The notes: generated from the sequence alone by a model not told the origin. Counted from the first letter of the stretch, positions 52,303 to 62,156 are shown. The stretch: 64,000 nucleotides of DNA from Aurelia coerulea (GCA_039566865.1 CM076949.1:22110501-22174500); one strand, 5' to 3'. Numbers and translations are program-made.

Positions 52303-54845
52303 CTAAAGAAGATAAAAACAAAAGAATTAAACTGGAAAATGTTGTGTATAATTTGAAATATCATAGAAGGCTTTGGTTGAAATTGAGAAATTCTCACCTC
52401 AAAACTAAATTCAAGCTTGTATGTTGGGGCGGGGGCGGGGGGTTTCCATGCCAAATTTTTGATACTAAGGTCTGCGGTCAGCACTTCAAAATAGCTAGAC
52501 CGATTTTTGTAAAAGGACTATCCATCGCCCACAATTTGGCAAAGATCACAAAGATTAGGCCTTGTGTAAACCAACTGAACAAAATTTGTTGTCTCCTTAT
52601 AACAATTCCCCACATCCAAATTTCCAAAAGTTATGCCTTTCAGAAAACTTGATTCACTCTTTTTAACTACAATTGTTAAAACTGCCCTCCTTGATGTTGC
52701 AAATATTGATTGAAGATCCAGTCTCTGGCGTTCTGGCCATCAATTCTGCCATGCCCCCAAGACTACTAATATTTCCCCTGCAGACCCAATAAATATAAAT
52801 TTACGAGTGTTTCTAATCTCCGAGCCTTCGAGCCTCGAGCCCTCGAGCCTCGAGCCTTCGAGCCTTGTATTTCGAACTTCGAGCCTTCGAGCCTCGAGCC
52901 TTCGAGCCTCGAGCCTCGAGCCTTGTATTTCGAGCCTCGAGCCTTCGAGCCTTGCATTTCGAGCCTCGAAATCATTATCTTTTTGAAAATTTAGGATTCA
53001 AGTGAAGGTAATAGCTAGAATTCTTGCGAAATTTGTAATTTGTATATTTGTAAAAATGTGCCAGAACACACATTTTTCTCAAGGACTGAAAAGGCCCAAT
53101 TTCAAAGAGTTTTCGTCACAGAAAGTAAGACCATCCTACCGCTCAATCTTCGGCCGTTGTTTTAGCACAGGAACGAGAGAACGACTTGTTTAATGGTTTT
53201 TTTGAATTTCAATTTTGCCCTAATTTGACTCACACGTTTTTTTTTTATAAGAAACTTGGATCAGCACTTAGTACTAAAAGTTTCTTAATTTCGCATGAAA
53301 ATTTCGGTGTTTTAGTAGTAAAAGTTTCTTAAATTAGTTTCTTAATTTGTGGGGTCTAAAATTACGTCATGGTTCAAAGATGAGACTTCTTATCGACAAA
53401 AGGATTTCACTTTGCATTGATATTGTCACCAGGAATAAGCCATGCACATTAAGGCAAAAAGTTACCAATTTTTGCATTCAAAACTTGATATTTACAAATG
53501 CAATGCTACGCGAACCGAGGGGCCTTTCACTCCCAAAAAATCTCGTACACCTTTGGGAAACATTCTTTTGTTTTCAAGAAAACTCCAATAAGTGAAGTGC
53601 CCCTCGACACGAATCGTAATCTACCGACTGTAATTCCAGACATAACATTTGAGAGTTTCTTAATTGTTCTTGAACGTAATGCTAGAGTTTCTTAAATTTT
53701 TGGTCATCGCAGTACTAGTTTCTTATAAAAAACGTGTAATTGGGATGCATTCCTATATACCAATTAAAATTTGTTATTATTAGACATTGTTAGGCTTGAA
53801 ATGCTAGGCTCGAAGGCTCGAGACTCGAGGGCTCGAGGCTTGAAATGCAAGGCTCGAAGGCTCGAGGCTCGAAATGCAAGGCTCGAAGGCTCGAGGCTCG
53901 AAATACAAGGCTCGAAGGCTCGAGGCTCGAAATACAAGGCTCGAAGGCTCGAGGCTCGAAGGCTCGAGGCTCGAAGGCTCGAGATATAGAATACTCTAAA
54001 TTTACCTGTTTTCAATTGAGCTGACACTCTCTGCAGTGGAGAGGTTGAATGCTTTTCTTCTTTTGGCAACAGGCGTAGAGAAATGCATCAAATTCTCAAA
54101 ATGTACTGTTTCTCCTGTAAATATGAAATACGCTTTCATAGATATATTTCCTCGTAGGGAGACCATCTATCTAAGTTTTCTATTTTCAGTCAGTGAATAA
54201 AACGACAATGATTCGAATCAACTTTAAAGTTGTTTTGAAATTAATCGGCAAACCAGCTTCATAGAATAAGCAGATCACAGTTGAGATTCTAGAACATAAG
54301 GATCTTCATTCTCCTGATCAACATGGAATCTATTCTGGATTGGATGGTTTGGTTCAGATGGCCCTTGCATACTTGATTGAGTTGTATACACATATAATAT
54401 ATGGAAGGGAGTATAAAAATGTACATTAACATAGTGTATTTATCTGGCTGAGATGTCTTACACATTGGTTGGCCTAAACAATCACAACAAAATATTAGTA
54501 TTACTCACCCATTGACGTTCCATCTTTGCTTTGATGAGTCTTCTTAGGCCTATCATCGTCAACATCATCAACATTAACTCCTGTAGTTGAATCCATCAAA
54601 AGATTGAGGAGGAATAATGCAAAACCGTTATTTGTCTCTTTCTCCATTCCAAACTCAGTTTTTCTATCATTCCATTGCTGAAATGTTGATTCCGCAACGT
54701 ATATCTTATGTAGCGACTCTTCTCTTCTTGGCCTACCCCTCCTCACAGGTTTCATCTTGCTTTGTTCGGGCACCTCAGATTTGATTAAATTGGTTATGGA
54801 CCAAACAAATACACGCACTGATCCATAGAAAAATGTTCGGAGCAT
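51969..54845 (-). CDS. Unrecognised 259-aa protein with acidic Ser-rich tail, whole gene (3 exons)
   Basis: Exons 54845-54509, 54114-54006 and 52302-51969 join in one frame (phases 1 and 2) to 259 codons plus stop. Exon 1 starts MLRTFFYGSVRVFVWSITNL, then a basic RRGRPRREES patch like an AT-hook or nuclear signal, and a segment (HKIYVAESTFQQWNDRKTEF) that looks helical. Exon 2 includes VAKRRKAF, another basic cluster. Exon 3 ends in a long Ser/Asp/Glu tail (DTDSSTDSSCDDVSTSSSS and onward), typical of intrinsically disordered nuclear proteins. I do not recognise the family; a nuclear DNA- or chromatin-associated role is only inferred from composition. The gypsy element lies about 380 bp upstream of the start codon. 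Confidence 0.75.
52821..52970. repeat. CGAGCCTT minisatellite array 1
   Basis: Built from GAGCCTTCGAGCCTC-type units, with TTGTATTTC spacers. It is the reverse complement in type of the array at 53792-53983. Intron 2 of the acidic-tail gene. Confidence 0.85.
53232..53741. repeat. Foldback element between the two arrays
   Basis: Ends ACACGTTTTTTTTTTATAAG / CTTATAAAAAACGTGT are inverted repeats, with GTTTCTTAA-type motifs repeated inside. No target duplication recognised. Confidence 0.5.
53792..53983. repeat. AAGGCTCG minisatellite array 2
   Basis: Units GGCTCGAAGGCTCGAG with GAAATGCAA or GAAATACAA spacers, opposite in orientation to array 1, so the pair could form a large cruciform or hairpin around 820 bp. 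Confidence 0.85.
54006..54114 (-). CDS. Acidic-tail gene, exon 2
   Basis: 109 nt between a TTTACAG acceptor and an AACAG|GTAAAT donor. Encodes ETVHFENLMHFSTPVAKRRK and onward; phases 1 in, 2 out, matching neighbours. It abuts minisatellite array 2 within about 20 bp. Confidence 0.75.
54509..54845 (-). CDS. Acidic-tail gene, exon 1 (start)
   Basis: ATG at 54845-54843, 112 codons, ending ATG G|GTGAGT. Basic RRGRPRREE cluster in the middle and a DDVDDDRPKK patch near the end. Confidence 0.75.
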
Positions 54846-55226
54846 TTATTTCACACAAAATTGTTCCAGTTTGTACAATGATTGCTGAATAGTGGACGGA
54901 TTACGTTGAGAACATCTTCGGTGATTTTTGTGGTCCATGAAAATGGCTGCCGCGATGGTAGTGCGCGCGCAGAGGTTGCTGGTTGAATAAGAGCCTTTAA
55001 CGCAAACAACTCCTACCTGTAAGTGATATTCTGTTTGTTAAAGGACGCAAACGATGTCTTTAATTCTTTTGGCGGTAAGTTTAAATTGAAGAAAAATCAG
55101 CCAATCCGATCAAACTATTGGAAATCTTGCATTCTGATTGGTCGGGGCCGCAGGAATTTTTTTGCTATTTGAGAAGAGTTGCAAAATAAGGCCCCCACTG
55201 AAGCGACAACAACAACAACATTCAAC
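54846..55226. promoter_or_regulatory. Possible shared upstream region of the acidic-tail gene
   Basis: A CpG-rich island around 54945-54985 includes AAAATGGCTGCCGCGATGG, close to the YY1 site found in many animal core promoters, about 100 bp from the start codon. On the plus strand a seven-codon opening (55054-55074) ends in GCG|GTAAGT and could be a divergent first exon. The region ends at the 3' LTR of the gypsy element. Confidence 0.35.
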
Positions 55227-55525
55227 TGTGATAGGCGACGAATTGCGTCGAATAAATTTGGCTTGCGAGAGAGTAAAATCACAATAAAATGGTCATGAGT
55301 TACATTTTGATATTATCATAACTCAGACGATGATGAACTACAAGAATCTACTATCCAGAAGCTTTCATACTATTTACACAAAAGGAAATAATTAGCATAC
55401 ATTAAACTACAAATAAAGGAATAGGTGCGCATGTGCTAAACGAAAGGAAAAAGGTTAATTCATTAGATTAAACGCGATTACGAGGCTAAGGGATATGACG
55501 TATGAATAAGAGCGATCCTGCTACA
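55227..55525 (-). repeat. 3' LTR of the gypsy element
   Basis: 299 bp, base-for-base like 61754-62052 as far as I can read. It points toward the acidic-tail gene, whose start codon is about 380 bp away, so its transcription signals could influence that gene. Confidence 0.9.
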
Positions 55526-55540
55526 GTCCACCCCTCGTTG
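55526..55540 (-). other. Polypurine tract of the gypsy element
   Basis: On the minus strand CAACGAGGGGTGGAC directly precedes the 3' LTR (TGTAGCAGG). A purine-rich run at this place primes plus-strand DNA synthesis in LTR elements. Confidence 0.6.
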
Positions 55541-55667
55541 ACAAAAAAATTTGAAACTTGTTTTTAATTTTTTTCGAGAATACACAATTACAATCAAGCA
55601 ACTACAATAAATGTCCAAATCTAAATGTTCAGCAAAATTGTCCGTTTAAACTACAACTACAATAAAG

Positions 55668-58600
55668 TTATGGGCGACAAATTCGGGAGAACACTTCTTG
55701 GTTCAATGACAAAATATACGTTCCTCCATGCTTGCCTCCTTCGATCTGGAGGTATGGGCACGACTTAACGAGACCTCTGAGTTTACCGTGTCGTGCTAAG
55801 ATTTCTCGAGATGCGGGGAAATGCTCGTACACATGTTTACAAGCTTGAGAAGATACAGCAGACTTAGATGGCAGTGATTCGAGATACTTACCGAATTTGT
55901 GTGCTACTGTAACAAGATCTGGATTGGCAGACCTTATGATACATTGATCGACCAATTCTGTTTCTGGTTCAAGAATGGCATCATTAGGAATGCGGAGATC
56001 ACCGGTTTCTGGATCTGGAACAACGACGACCTTTTCTATGTTGACCGGGCGCGGCAAGGAGTCACCTGTGAGAACATTTCGCAGAGTAAGGAGATCTGAG
56101 CGGTTATACGGATGACCTGTGACAACAAAGGGACCGTCAAAATTCCTGATAAATCGAGATGCCTTACCTTTAGGTGACGAAATGCAATCTTTGCGAATGT
56201 AGACAATTTTACCGTCCGGTACTTGTAAATCGCGAGAAGCAATGTCGTACAGTTCACGTTGGTGACGACGTAGATCCGATTTTACTTCACGAAAATGCGC
56301 ATGCGCTTCTTTCATGTTGGAAACTAAGTGCTGTGCATAATGATCTGCTGGAAGAGGATCTGGCGGCAATTGCAACGAAATGGTTTCTGGCGATGGTGCA
56401 TCGCGTCCAAAAACTAGAAAGAAAGGTGTGACGTCCGACAAACCGGATATTGGCGATGTGTTGTGCGCGTATACGGCGGGTTGCAAGAATTCTTCCCATC
56501 GCTCCTGGTGCTGTTCGCAATAAATACCTACAGCGCTATTAAGGAAACGGTGAACTCGTTCCGTAGAACCGTTTAGACGCGGCCGAAATCCAGAGGTGAA
56601 CACTTGTTTGATCGAAAGTAGCGAGGTAAGCCTATGCAAGACTGCGTTGAGCCATTCACCTCCTCTGTCGCTTTGCAAAACAGTGGGAAATCCAAAAGGA
56701 AGGAAGATTTCTTGCAATAATGCGCGAGCTGCTGTGGTAGCAGTTTTGTCTGGCACTGGAATAGCGCGCAAAAAATTGGAATACGGACAAACAGCAGTGA
56801 GAATCCATTTGTTACCTGACGGAGATGGTGGTAATTCACCAACGTAATCAACACCGAGTGTGTGGAATGGGTGCTGATAAATGCGCACATGCATAGGCCC
56901 ATGAGACTGTTGCAAAGTTTTAAAGCGAATGCAGTGCGGGCAGCGACGAATCCAGTTGCGGACGTGTTTAGACATATTGCGCCAGTAGAAATCGCGTGCA
57001 AGAGAGTTGTACGTCGCATCACGACCTCTGTGCATGGCAATTGGAGAATCGTGATATGCTTGCAAAAGATGGCGCTGCAAGTCGGTGTCCGATGGAACGA
57101 AAATGCGCAGATGGTCTGGATTTTGCATAAACTCATCTGAATAAAACAGCAGACCATCAATGATTTTTGTACGCTTTGCAAGGCTATAAACCCATTTTTT
57201 GACTCTTTGGCTGCATGCAGAAATAGCTTGAGGCAAATTTTCGGCAATGAGAAATCGCGCGAGAGGGCCTAACCATGGATCTTGGCGCTGTTTTTGTGCA
57301 AATTGAGCTCTATCTAGATTGAGTGGCTGTAATTTCGCAAGGTCATCTGGCCATTGGCGCACTTTTGGCAAATTTTCAGTAAGAAAAGTGTCGTCTGACG
57401 CTGCGAGGGCGCACAAGTCTGCAGGGCGTGGCATTGGTACCAAAACAGGCTTGTCATGGGAAACCTGTGGAGCTGTAGAAGGTAAAGATAAACTGCAGGC
57501 GACATTTAGACAGCTAAGTGAGAAGTCTAAAGGTTCAGAGACATTATCTGCATGTGACAGTGGAATGTCGAAGCAAGGGGTAGTTTGATAAAAGCAACAG
57601 ACTTCAGGTGGAGGTATGACAAGCGTGTTTACTTCTGGGTGTGGCACTGGCAATGGGGCGCGACTTAGTGCGTCAGGAACGACATTTTCCTTACCCGGGC
57701 GGTGCTCTATCGTGAAATCGAATTCTGCCAAAGAGAGACACCACCGCGCCATTTTTGAGTTTTGGGGCGCAACTGAGGCTAAAAATTTCAAATTCGCGTG
57801 GTCTGTGATGACTTTGAATTTGCGACCGAAGAGATACGGGCGAAAGTGCTCTAGAGCCCATTTTACAGCGAAGAATTCATGATGGAATGTAGGCCATCGT
57901 GATTCCGTTGCACTGAAAGCGCGAGATGCAAAACGAACGGGCCTAAGTATGCCGTGATGGCGTTGTGCTAGCATGGCGCCACAACCTACTTTGCTAGCGT
58001 CTGTGTGGACTTCAAATTCTTTATCCCAGTCCGGATGGAAAAGAATGATGTCTGGTGAGAGCAGGGCCGTTTTGAGGTCCTGAAATTCAGCCTCGTGTGC
58101 ATGTGTCCACGAAAAAGAGGCTTTTTGACTAAGCAAGGAGCGTAAGTTTTGACTCCTGCGAGACATAGCTGGGATATAGTCACGAAAATAACCGACCATG
58201 CCAAGAAAACGTTTCAAACTCGAAACATTGTGTGGCCTTTGAAATGAGGAAATAGCTTCCGTGCCTTTTTCTGTCGGAAAGCGTCCCTCAGGGGTCACAC
58301 GATGGCCCAAAATTTTCAAATCAGACGAAAAAAATTGGCACTTAGACGGTTTGAATTGGATGCCCACTTTTACAGCGCGTTGGAGCAGTTTTTCATACTG
58401 AACTAGGGCTTCTTCGTATGAATTTGACCACGTTATGCAATCATCGATGTAGATGATGAGCCATTGATACAGAAAATCTGCAAAAACTGTATTTAAAATG
58501 CGCTGAAATGTCTGGGGGGCCGTTTTTAATCCGAAAGGCATTCTAGAGAAATCCCAGAGGCCTAAGTGGGTAGCAAACGCAGTTTTTTCCCTATGCTTGG

Positions 58601-61600
58601 GGTTAACGGGTACCTGCCAATAACCACTGGCTAAATCAAGCTTGGCAAAAATTTTACCTCCACTTATAGCATCTAAAACATTGGAGACATTAGGGATAGG
58701 GTACCCATCCCCCTGGGTGACGGCATTAAGACCCCGATAATCTACTACAAACCTGGGGGGCTGAGGCTTTCCTTTTTCTAAGGGCTTACGGACTAAGATG
58801 CAAGGGGCACCCCAGGGAGAGTGACTAGGCCTTATGATGTTTAACCGTAACATGCGTTGTAGCTCCTCCTTAATGGCACATAGCTCCGCAGGGCTTTTCC
58901 GATAAGGCAGTTTGTAAACAGGAGGCGCATCACCAGTATTGATGTTGTGATAAAAGCCCTTGATTGCTGAAAGAGGTGAATTCGGCAAATAAAAAGCGTG
59001 CGAATATTTCCTAATGAGCTGTTTGAATTTAGCCATTACATCACTCGACACATGAGCATACATGGGCGTATCCAACTCTAAAGCCTCGACAAGTTGCTCG
59101 AAAAAATGCACAGAGTTTGGATCAATTTCCTTGTTTTCAGAAGGCGGAAATGCATGCTCATGATCAAAGTCATTGTCCTCAAGATATGGAGACAACAAAG
59201 ACGAGTCTAGACCTGAAGAATTTGCGTCATTAGACTCGAACGGTGCATGAATGGACTGTGAGACATGTGCTGAAAGGAAAAATTGATCATTGACAGAACT
59301 TTCTGGCATGATATCCGAACTAATTTCCGCACCAGTTATTGGCTCATTACCTGAGGTGACAAAAGAATACCAACTTTCAGACAAAACCTTAGCCGTATCA
59401 GAAGCCGCTTCAGACAGTGTGGCACTATCGGCTTCCGTGATTGGGCGTAATGAGCCTAAGGAAACATTGAAAGGCAATTTTGCGGAACCTTTTGTTGACC
59501 GAATTACGACCGAAGTGATGAATACCTGATTGTGCGGATCATCAAATGCATGTACGTCACTACTTTGCGAGCCCAAAATTCCAGCACAGTGCTTGTCGAC
59601 CGGGGGGATAGGACGACTTGGGCGACACTTTGGATAGCAAGGGTGGCTGGCGGGGAGAAACAAGGGCGGCGTTTCACCAGGCTGGGACATTGTTTTGACA
59701 CCCGTAAGATCTATAGGGCCACTAAGGGTCTGTAGTCCTGGTGAAAACTGTGTTCCCTCCAGCCAAAGGGGTCCCGATAAGAGGGGAGAACCCAAAAGCG
59801 ACGCTGTGAGCACTAAACAAACTGTGACAAGGTTGAACCCCCGTGCCAAAGAGACGTGTTTATCTGACGCAAATGAAGTTTTCATCGCTGTCAGTAAACA
59901 AGTCACGTTGGCAGAGGAGCCTGGGCTGGAATCTGGATTTCTCAAAGCAGGAAATGCAGCTAGCGGATTTGAGTCGTAACAAGAGATCTCAAAATCTAAG
60001 GCGGGGTCGGCAAAATAGACTTTGAGCTCACGAGAGCGAATACGGGCGTCAGTTTTTCTAAGGTGGTTCTGTCCAAACAAAATAGGCCAGGTCAAATTCG
60101 GCACCACCAGCATGGTAAAAGTGACAGATTTACCGTTTTCCCAAACAATAGGCACTTGTAAAATACCAACTGCCCTAAGGTTTGAGTTAGGACCAGCTAC
60201 TGAAACGGGGAGATGCTGCTCTAACTTTGAAAACTTAAGGTGGGGATGTTGTTTGGCTACCGTTTCCGCGTGTTTTTGGCTTACCAAAGAAACAGAGCAG
60301 CAACTATCCAAGGGCAGGGGTAGGGAAACACCAGCTGAGGTGACTTTTGTCCACAAGATGTTTTTATTCGCAAGATCTAAGTCCGAAACTGCTGAATTGC
60401 TAGGCAAGGCTGTAATTGCAGGCATACCGAAAAGAGGATCTTGCGTGGTAGCCGAGCTAGGCTGTGCAGCCTGGGGTTGTGGAAGGCGTTTTTCCACTTG
60501 CTCCATGCGTGTGGCTAAAGATTTGACCCCATCAGATACCTGATTTACTGCCGAAAGTAAAGATGTAGTATCGTTTGACGTTTCTACACAATTTACACTA
60601 ACCTGACTTTCTTGCTTAGATTGCGAGTTGTGAAAATTTCGGTTACCTGTGTGTGAGCTAGGTTGCTGAGAATTTAAATGAAAGATTCTCTTACAATTTG
60701 CCTTGGAACACACTTTACACTTGTGAAGGTAACCATAAGAACATTTATTATTTGGCAACTCGCATTTGGCTTTATGCCAACGATTAAACAACCAACAAAT
60801 TTTAGGGTCACCTGATGTATTAGTGTTCTTCTGAGGTGGGCTTTCATGTCTCTGAACATTCTGATTTCGTGGTGGCTGTCGGCTTTTTGCTCCCGAAAAC
60901 AAGGCGGCAGGTTTCCAAGCATTTAAGTTGTCCGGCTCTTGAACTGGCTTCAATGAGGTTTCCACAGACTCATGGCGTTTCGCAGCTTCTATGACGTTGG
61001 AGAGGCTTTTGAAAGGCACATCTCGACTTAGTAATTCTTTGGCAATGGCAGGACGAAGTTTAATGGAAAATGCGTGGATTAATTCGCAGTCATTCCCGTC
61101 AGTGGTACGATGGATGCCAGGAATCAGTTTTTCCAATGAATGCTGTGTCTCCAAAAATCGGTGAGCAAAATCTGACACTGATTCGGTTGATTGCTGTGAC
61201 ATGGCATAATATGTGGAGAGAAGCTGTCGAATCTGCTGCTCCTTTGGAATACCACGATGAGCGGTAAGGTTGGCCAAGCAGCGATCAAAATAGGAGATAA
61301 ATTCCTCTTTGGTTGTTTTCTCGGAGAGGCGAGGGGCATGGCTGCTTTCAAAAGAGCAAACGATGTCGAAGGCGCGAGCATCTTTCTGGCACTGTTGTTT
61401 TAAATAAGTGACCCAAAACTTGGGAGAAACACCAGAAGAAAGGAGAACATGCGTTAGCTGCTCAGCAAAACGATCTAAATTTTCATGTCCAGTAAACTCC
61501 GGCAGTGAAAGTTGAGGCAGACGAAGTGAAGTGGCACTTGTGGTTTCCTTTAAACGCACTGTTTCGGAAAGTGTTTGGACGGCGGTCGAAAGATCATGAA

Positions 61601-61733
61601 TTTGTTGCTGAGTGTTGCTGACTGTGTCCTTCGAGGCGCTTTGTTGGTCTTTGACAACCTCTGCAAGGCCTTTGATCAATCCTAAAATTTCATCAGCTGA
61701 CATGATGGATCGTAAGCGAAGCCATGGAGGCAA
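55668..61733 (-). CDS. Gag-pol polyprotein of the gypsy element (2021 codons)
   Basis: Single uninterrupted frame. Gag-like N-terminus with a Cys/His cluster at about 313-351 (CWLF.., CSYGYLHKCKVC, C..IFH) instead of a CCHC knuckle. Protease at about 470-600 with active-site DSCCS (D476). Reverse transcriptase about 930-1150 with KLDLASGYW (D1033) and YIDD (D1097, D1098). RNase H about 1240-1355 (D1245, E1286, D1311). Integrase with zinc-binding H1561, H1568, C1598, C1601 and catalytic D1629, D1689, E1725 (35-residue spacing), then a GPF motif near 1867. A 280-residue linker between protease and reverse transcriptase has a hydrophobic stretch at 633-652. Residues about 1935-2021 form an extra C-terminal tail. 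A second Met at residue 11 (61703) may be the true start. Confidence 0.93.
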   Translation of the reverse strand: MPPWLRLRSIMSADEILGLIKGLAEVVKDQQSASKDTVSNTQQQIHDLSTAVQTLSETVRLKETTSATSLRLPQLSLPEFTGHENLDRFAEQLTHVLLSSGVSPKFWVTYLKQQCQKDARAFDIVCSFESSHAPRLSEKTTKEEFISYFDRCLANLTAHRGIPKEQQIRQLLSTYYAMSQQSTESVSDFAHRFLETQHSLEKLIPGIHRTTDGNDCELIHAFSIKLRPAIAKELLSRDVPFKSLSNVIEAAKRHESVETSLKPVQEPDNLNAWKPAALFSGAKSRQPPRNQNVQRHESPPQKNTNTSGDPKICWLFNRWHKAKCELPNNKCSYGYLHKCKVCSKANCKRIFHLNSQQPSSHTGNRNFHNSQSKQESQVSVNCVETSNDTTSLLSAVNQVSDGVKSLATRMEQVEKRLPQPQAAQPSSATTQDPLFGMPAITALPSNSAVSDLDLANKNILWTKVTSAGVSLPLPLDSCCSVSLVSQKHAETVAKQHPHLKFSKLEQHLPVSVAGPNSNLRAVGILQVPIVWENGKSVTFTMLVVPNLTWPILFGQNHLRKTDARIRSRELKVYFADPALDFEISCYDSNPLAAFPALRNPDSSPGSSANVTCLLTAMKTSFASDKHVSLARGFNLVTVCLVLTASLLGSPLLSGPLWLEGTQFSPGLQTLSGPIDLTGVKTMSQPGETPPLFLPASHPCYPKCRPSRPIPPVDKHCAGILGSQSSDVHAFDDPHNQVFITSVVIRSTKGSAKLPFNVSLGSLRPITEADSATLSEAASDTAKVLSESWYSFVTSGNEPITGAEISSDIMPESSVNDQFFLSAHVSQSIHAPFESNDANSSGLDSSLLSPYLEDNDFDHEHAFPPSENKEIDPNSVHFFEQLVEALELDTPMYAHVSSDVMAKFKQLIRKYSHAFYLPNSPLSAIKGFYHNINTGDAPPVYKLPYRKSPAELCAIKEELQRMLRLNIIRPSHSPWGAPCILVRKPLEKGKPQPPRFVVDYRGLNAVTQGDGYPIPNVSNVLDAISGGKIFAKLDLASGYWQVPVNPKHREKTAFATHLGLWDFSRMPFGLKTAPQTFQRILNTVFADFLYQWLIIYIDDCITWSNSYEEALVQYEKLLQRAVKVGIQFKPSKCQFFSSDLKILGHRVTPEGRFPTEKGTEAISSFQRPHNVSSLKRFLGMVGYFRDYIPAMSRRSQNLRSLLSQKASFSWTHAHEAEFQDLKTALLSPDIILFHPDWDKEFEVHTDASKVGCGAMLAQRHHGILRPVRFASRAFSATESRWPTFHHEFFAVKWALEHFRPYLFGRKFKVITDHANLKFLASVAPQNSKMARWCLSLAEFDFTIEHRPGKENVVPDALSRAPLPVPHPEVNTLVIPPPEVCCFYQTTPCFDIPLSHADNVSEPLDFSLSCLNVACSLSLPSTAPQVSHDKPVLVPMPRPADLCALAASDDTFLTENLPKVRQWPDDLAKLQPLNLDRAQFAQKQRQDPWLGPLARFLIAENLPQAISACSQRVKKWVYSLAKRTKIIDGLLFYSDEFMQNPDHLRIFVPSDTDLQRHLLQAYHDSPIAMHRGRDATYNSLARDFYWRNMSKHVRNWIRRCPHCIRFKTLQQSHGPMHVRIYQHPFHTLGVDYVGELPPSPSGNKWILTAVCPYSNFLRAIPVPDKTATTAARALLQEIFLPFGFPTVLQSDRGGEWLNAVLHRLTSLLSIKQVFTSGFRPRLNGSTERVHRFLNSAVGIYCEQHQERWEEFLQPAVYAHNTSPISGLSDVTPFFLVFGRDAPSPETISLQLPPDPLPADHYAQHLVSNMKEAHAHFREVKSDLRRHQRELYDIASRDLQVPDGKIVYIRKDCISSPKGKASRFIRNFDGPFVVTGHPYNRSDLLTLRNVLTGDSLPRPVNIEKVVVVPDPETGDLRIPNDAILEPETELVDQCIIRSANPDLVTVAHKFGKYLESLPSKSAVSSQACKHVYEHFPASREILARHGKLRGLVKSCPYLQIEGGKHGGTYILSLNQEVFSRICRP

Positions 61734-61748
61734 ACGGGTCCTACACCA
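61731..61748 (-). other. Candidate primer-binding site of the gypsy element
   Basis: Five bases inside the 5' LTR the minus strand reads TGGTGTAGGACCCGTTTG; primer-binding sites usually start TGG because tRNAs end CCA. The tRNA is not identified, and the site overlaps the first codons of the long frame. Confidence 0.4.
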
Positions 61749-61753
61749 CTTTT

Positions 61754-62052
61754 TGTGATAGGCGACGAATTGCGTCGAATAAATTTGGCTTGCGAGAGAG
61801 TAAAATCACAATAAAATGGTCATGAGTTACATTTTGATATTATCATAACTCAGACGATGATGAACTACAAGAATCTACTATCCAGAAGCTTTCATACTAT
61901 TTACACAAAAGGAAATAATTAGCATACATTAAACTACAAATAAAGGAATAGGTGCGCATGTGCTAAACGAAAGGAAAAAGGTTAATTCATTAGATTAAAC
62001 GCGATTACGAGGCTAAGGGATATGACGTATGAATAAGAGCGATCCTGCTACA
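61754..62052 (-). repeat. 5' LTR of the gypsy element
   Basis: 299 bp, reads as identical to the 3' LTR. It should carry the element's promoter; no clear TATA box was assigned. Confidence 0.9.
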
Positions 62053-62156
62053 GAGCGTAAGGTGTGGGTCTTTGTGCAGTAAGGCAAGGGCCTAAATAGG
62101 GTCAGGTTTTAGTAAGGACAACATACAATATATTGGAAATGATGTGCAAAGAACTT

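Larger units (their letters stand above)
55227..62052 (-). mobile_element. Ty3/gypsy LTR retrotransposon, apparently intact
   Basis: 6826 bp on the minus strand: 5' LTR 62052-61754, one gag-pol frame, 3' LTR 55525-55227. The 299-bp LTRs start TGTAGCAGG and end CTATCACA (TG...CA) and read as identical by eye, which implies recent insertion. Domain order protease, reverse transcriptase, RNase H, integrase is that of Ty3/gypsy (Metaviridae). There is no env-like frame. No target duplication is visible: the flanks are ATTCAAC and GAGCGTAA. Confidence 0.92.

Noticed and set aside
52766..52975. Basic repeat protein in the CGAGCC arrays
   Set aside because: Lys/Arg/Ser-rich translation of a minisatellite in an intron; both arrays give similar artefacts.
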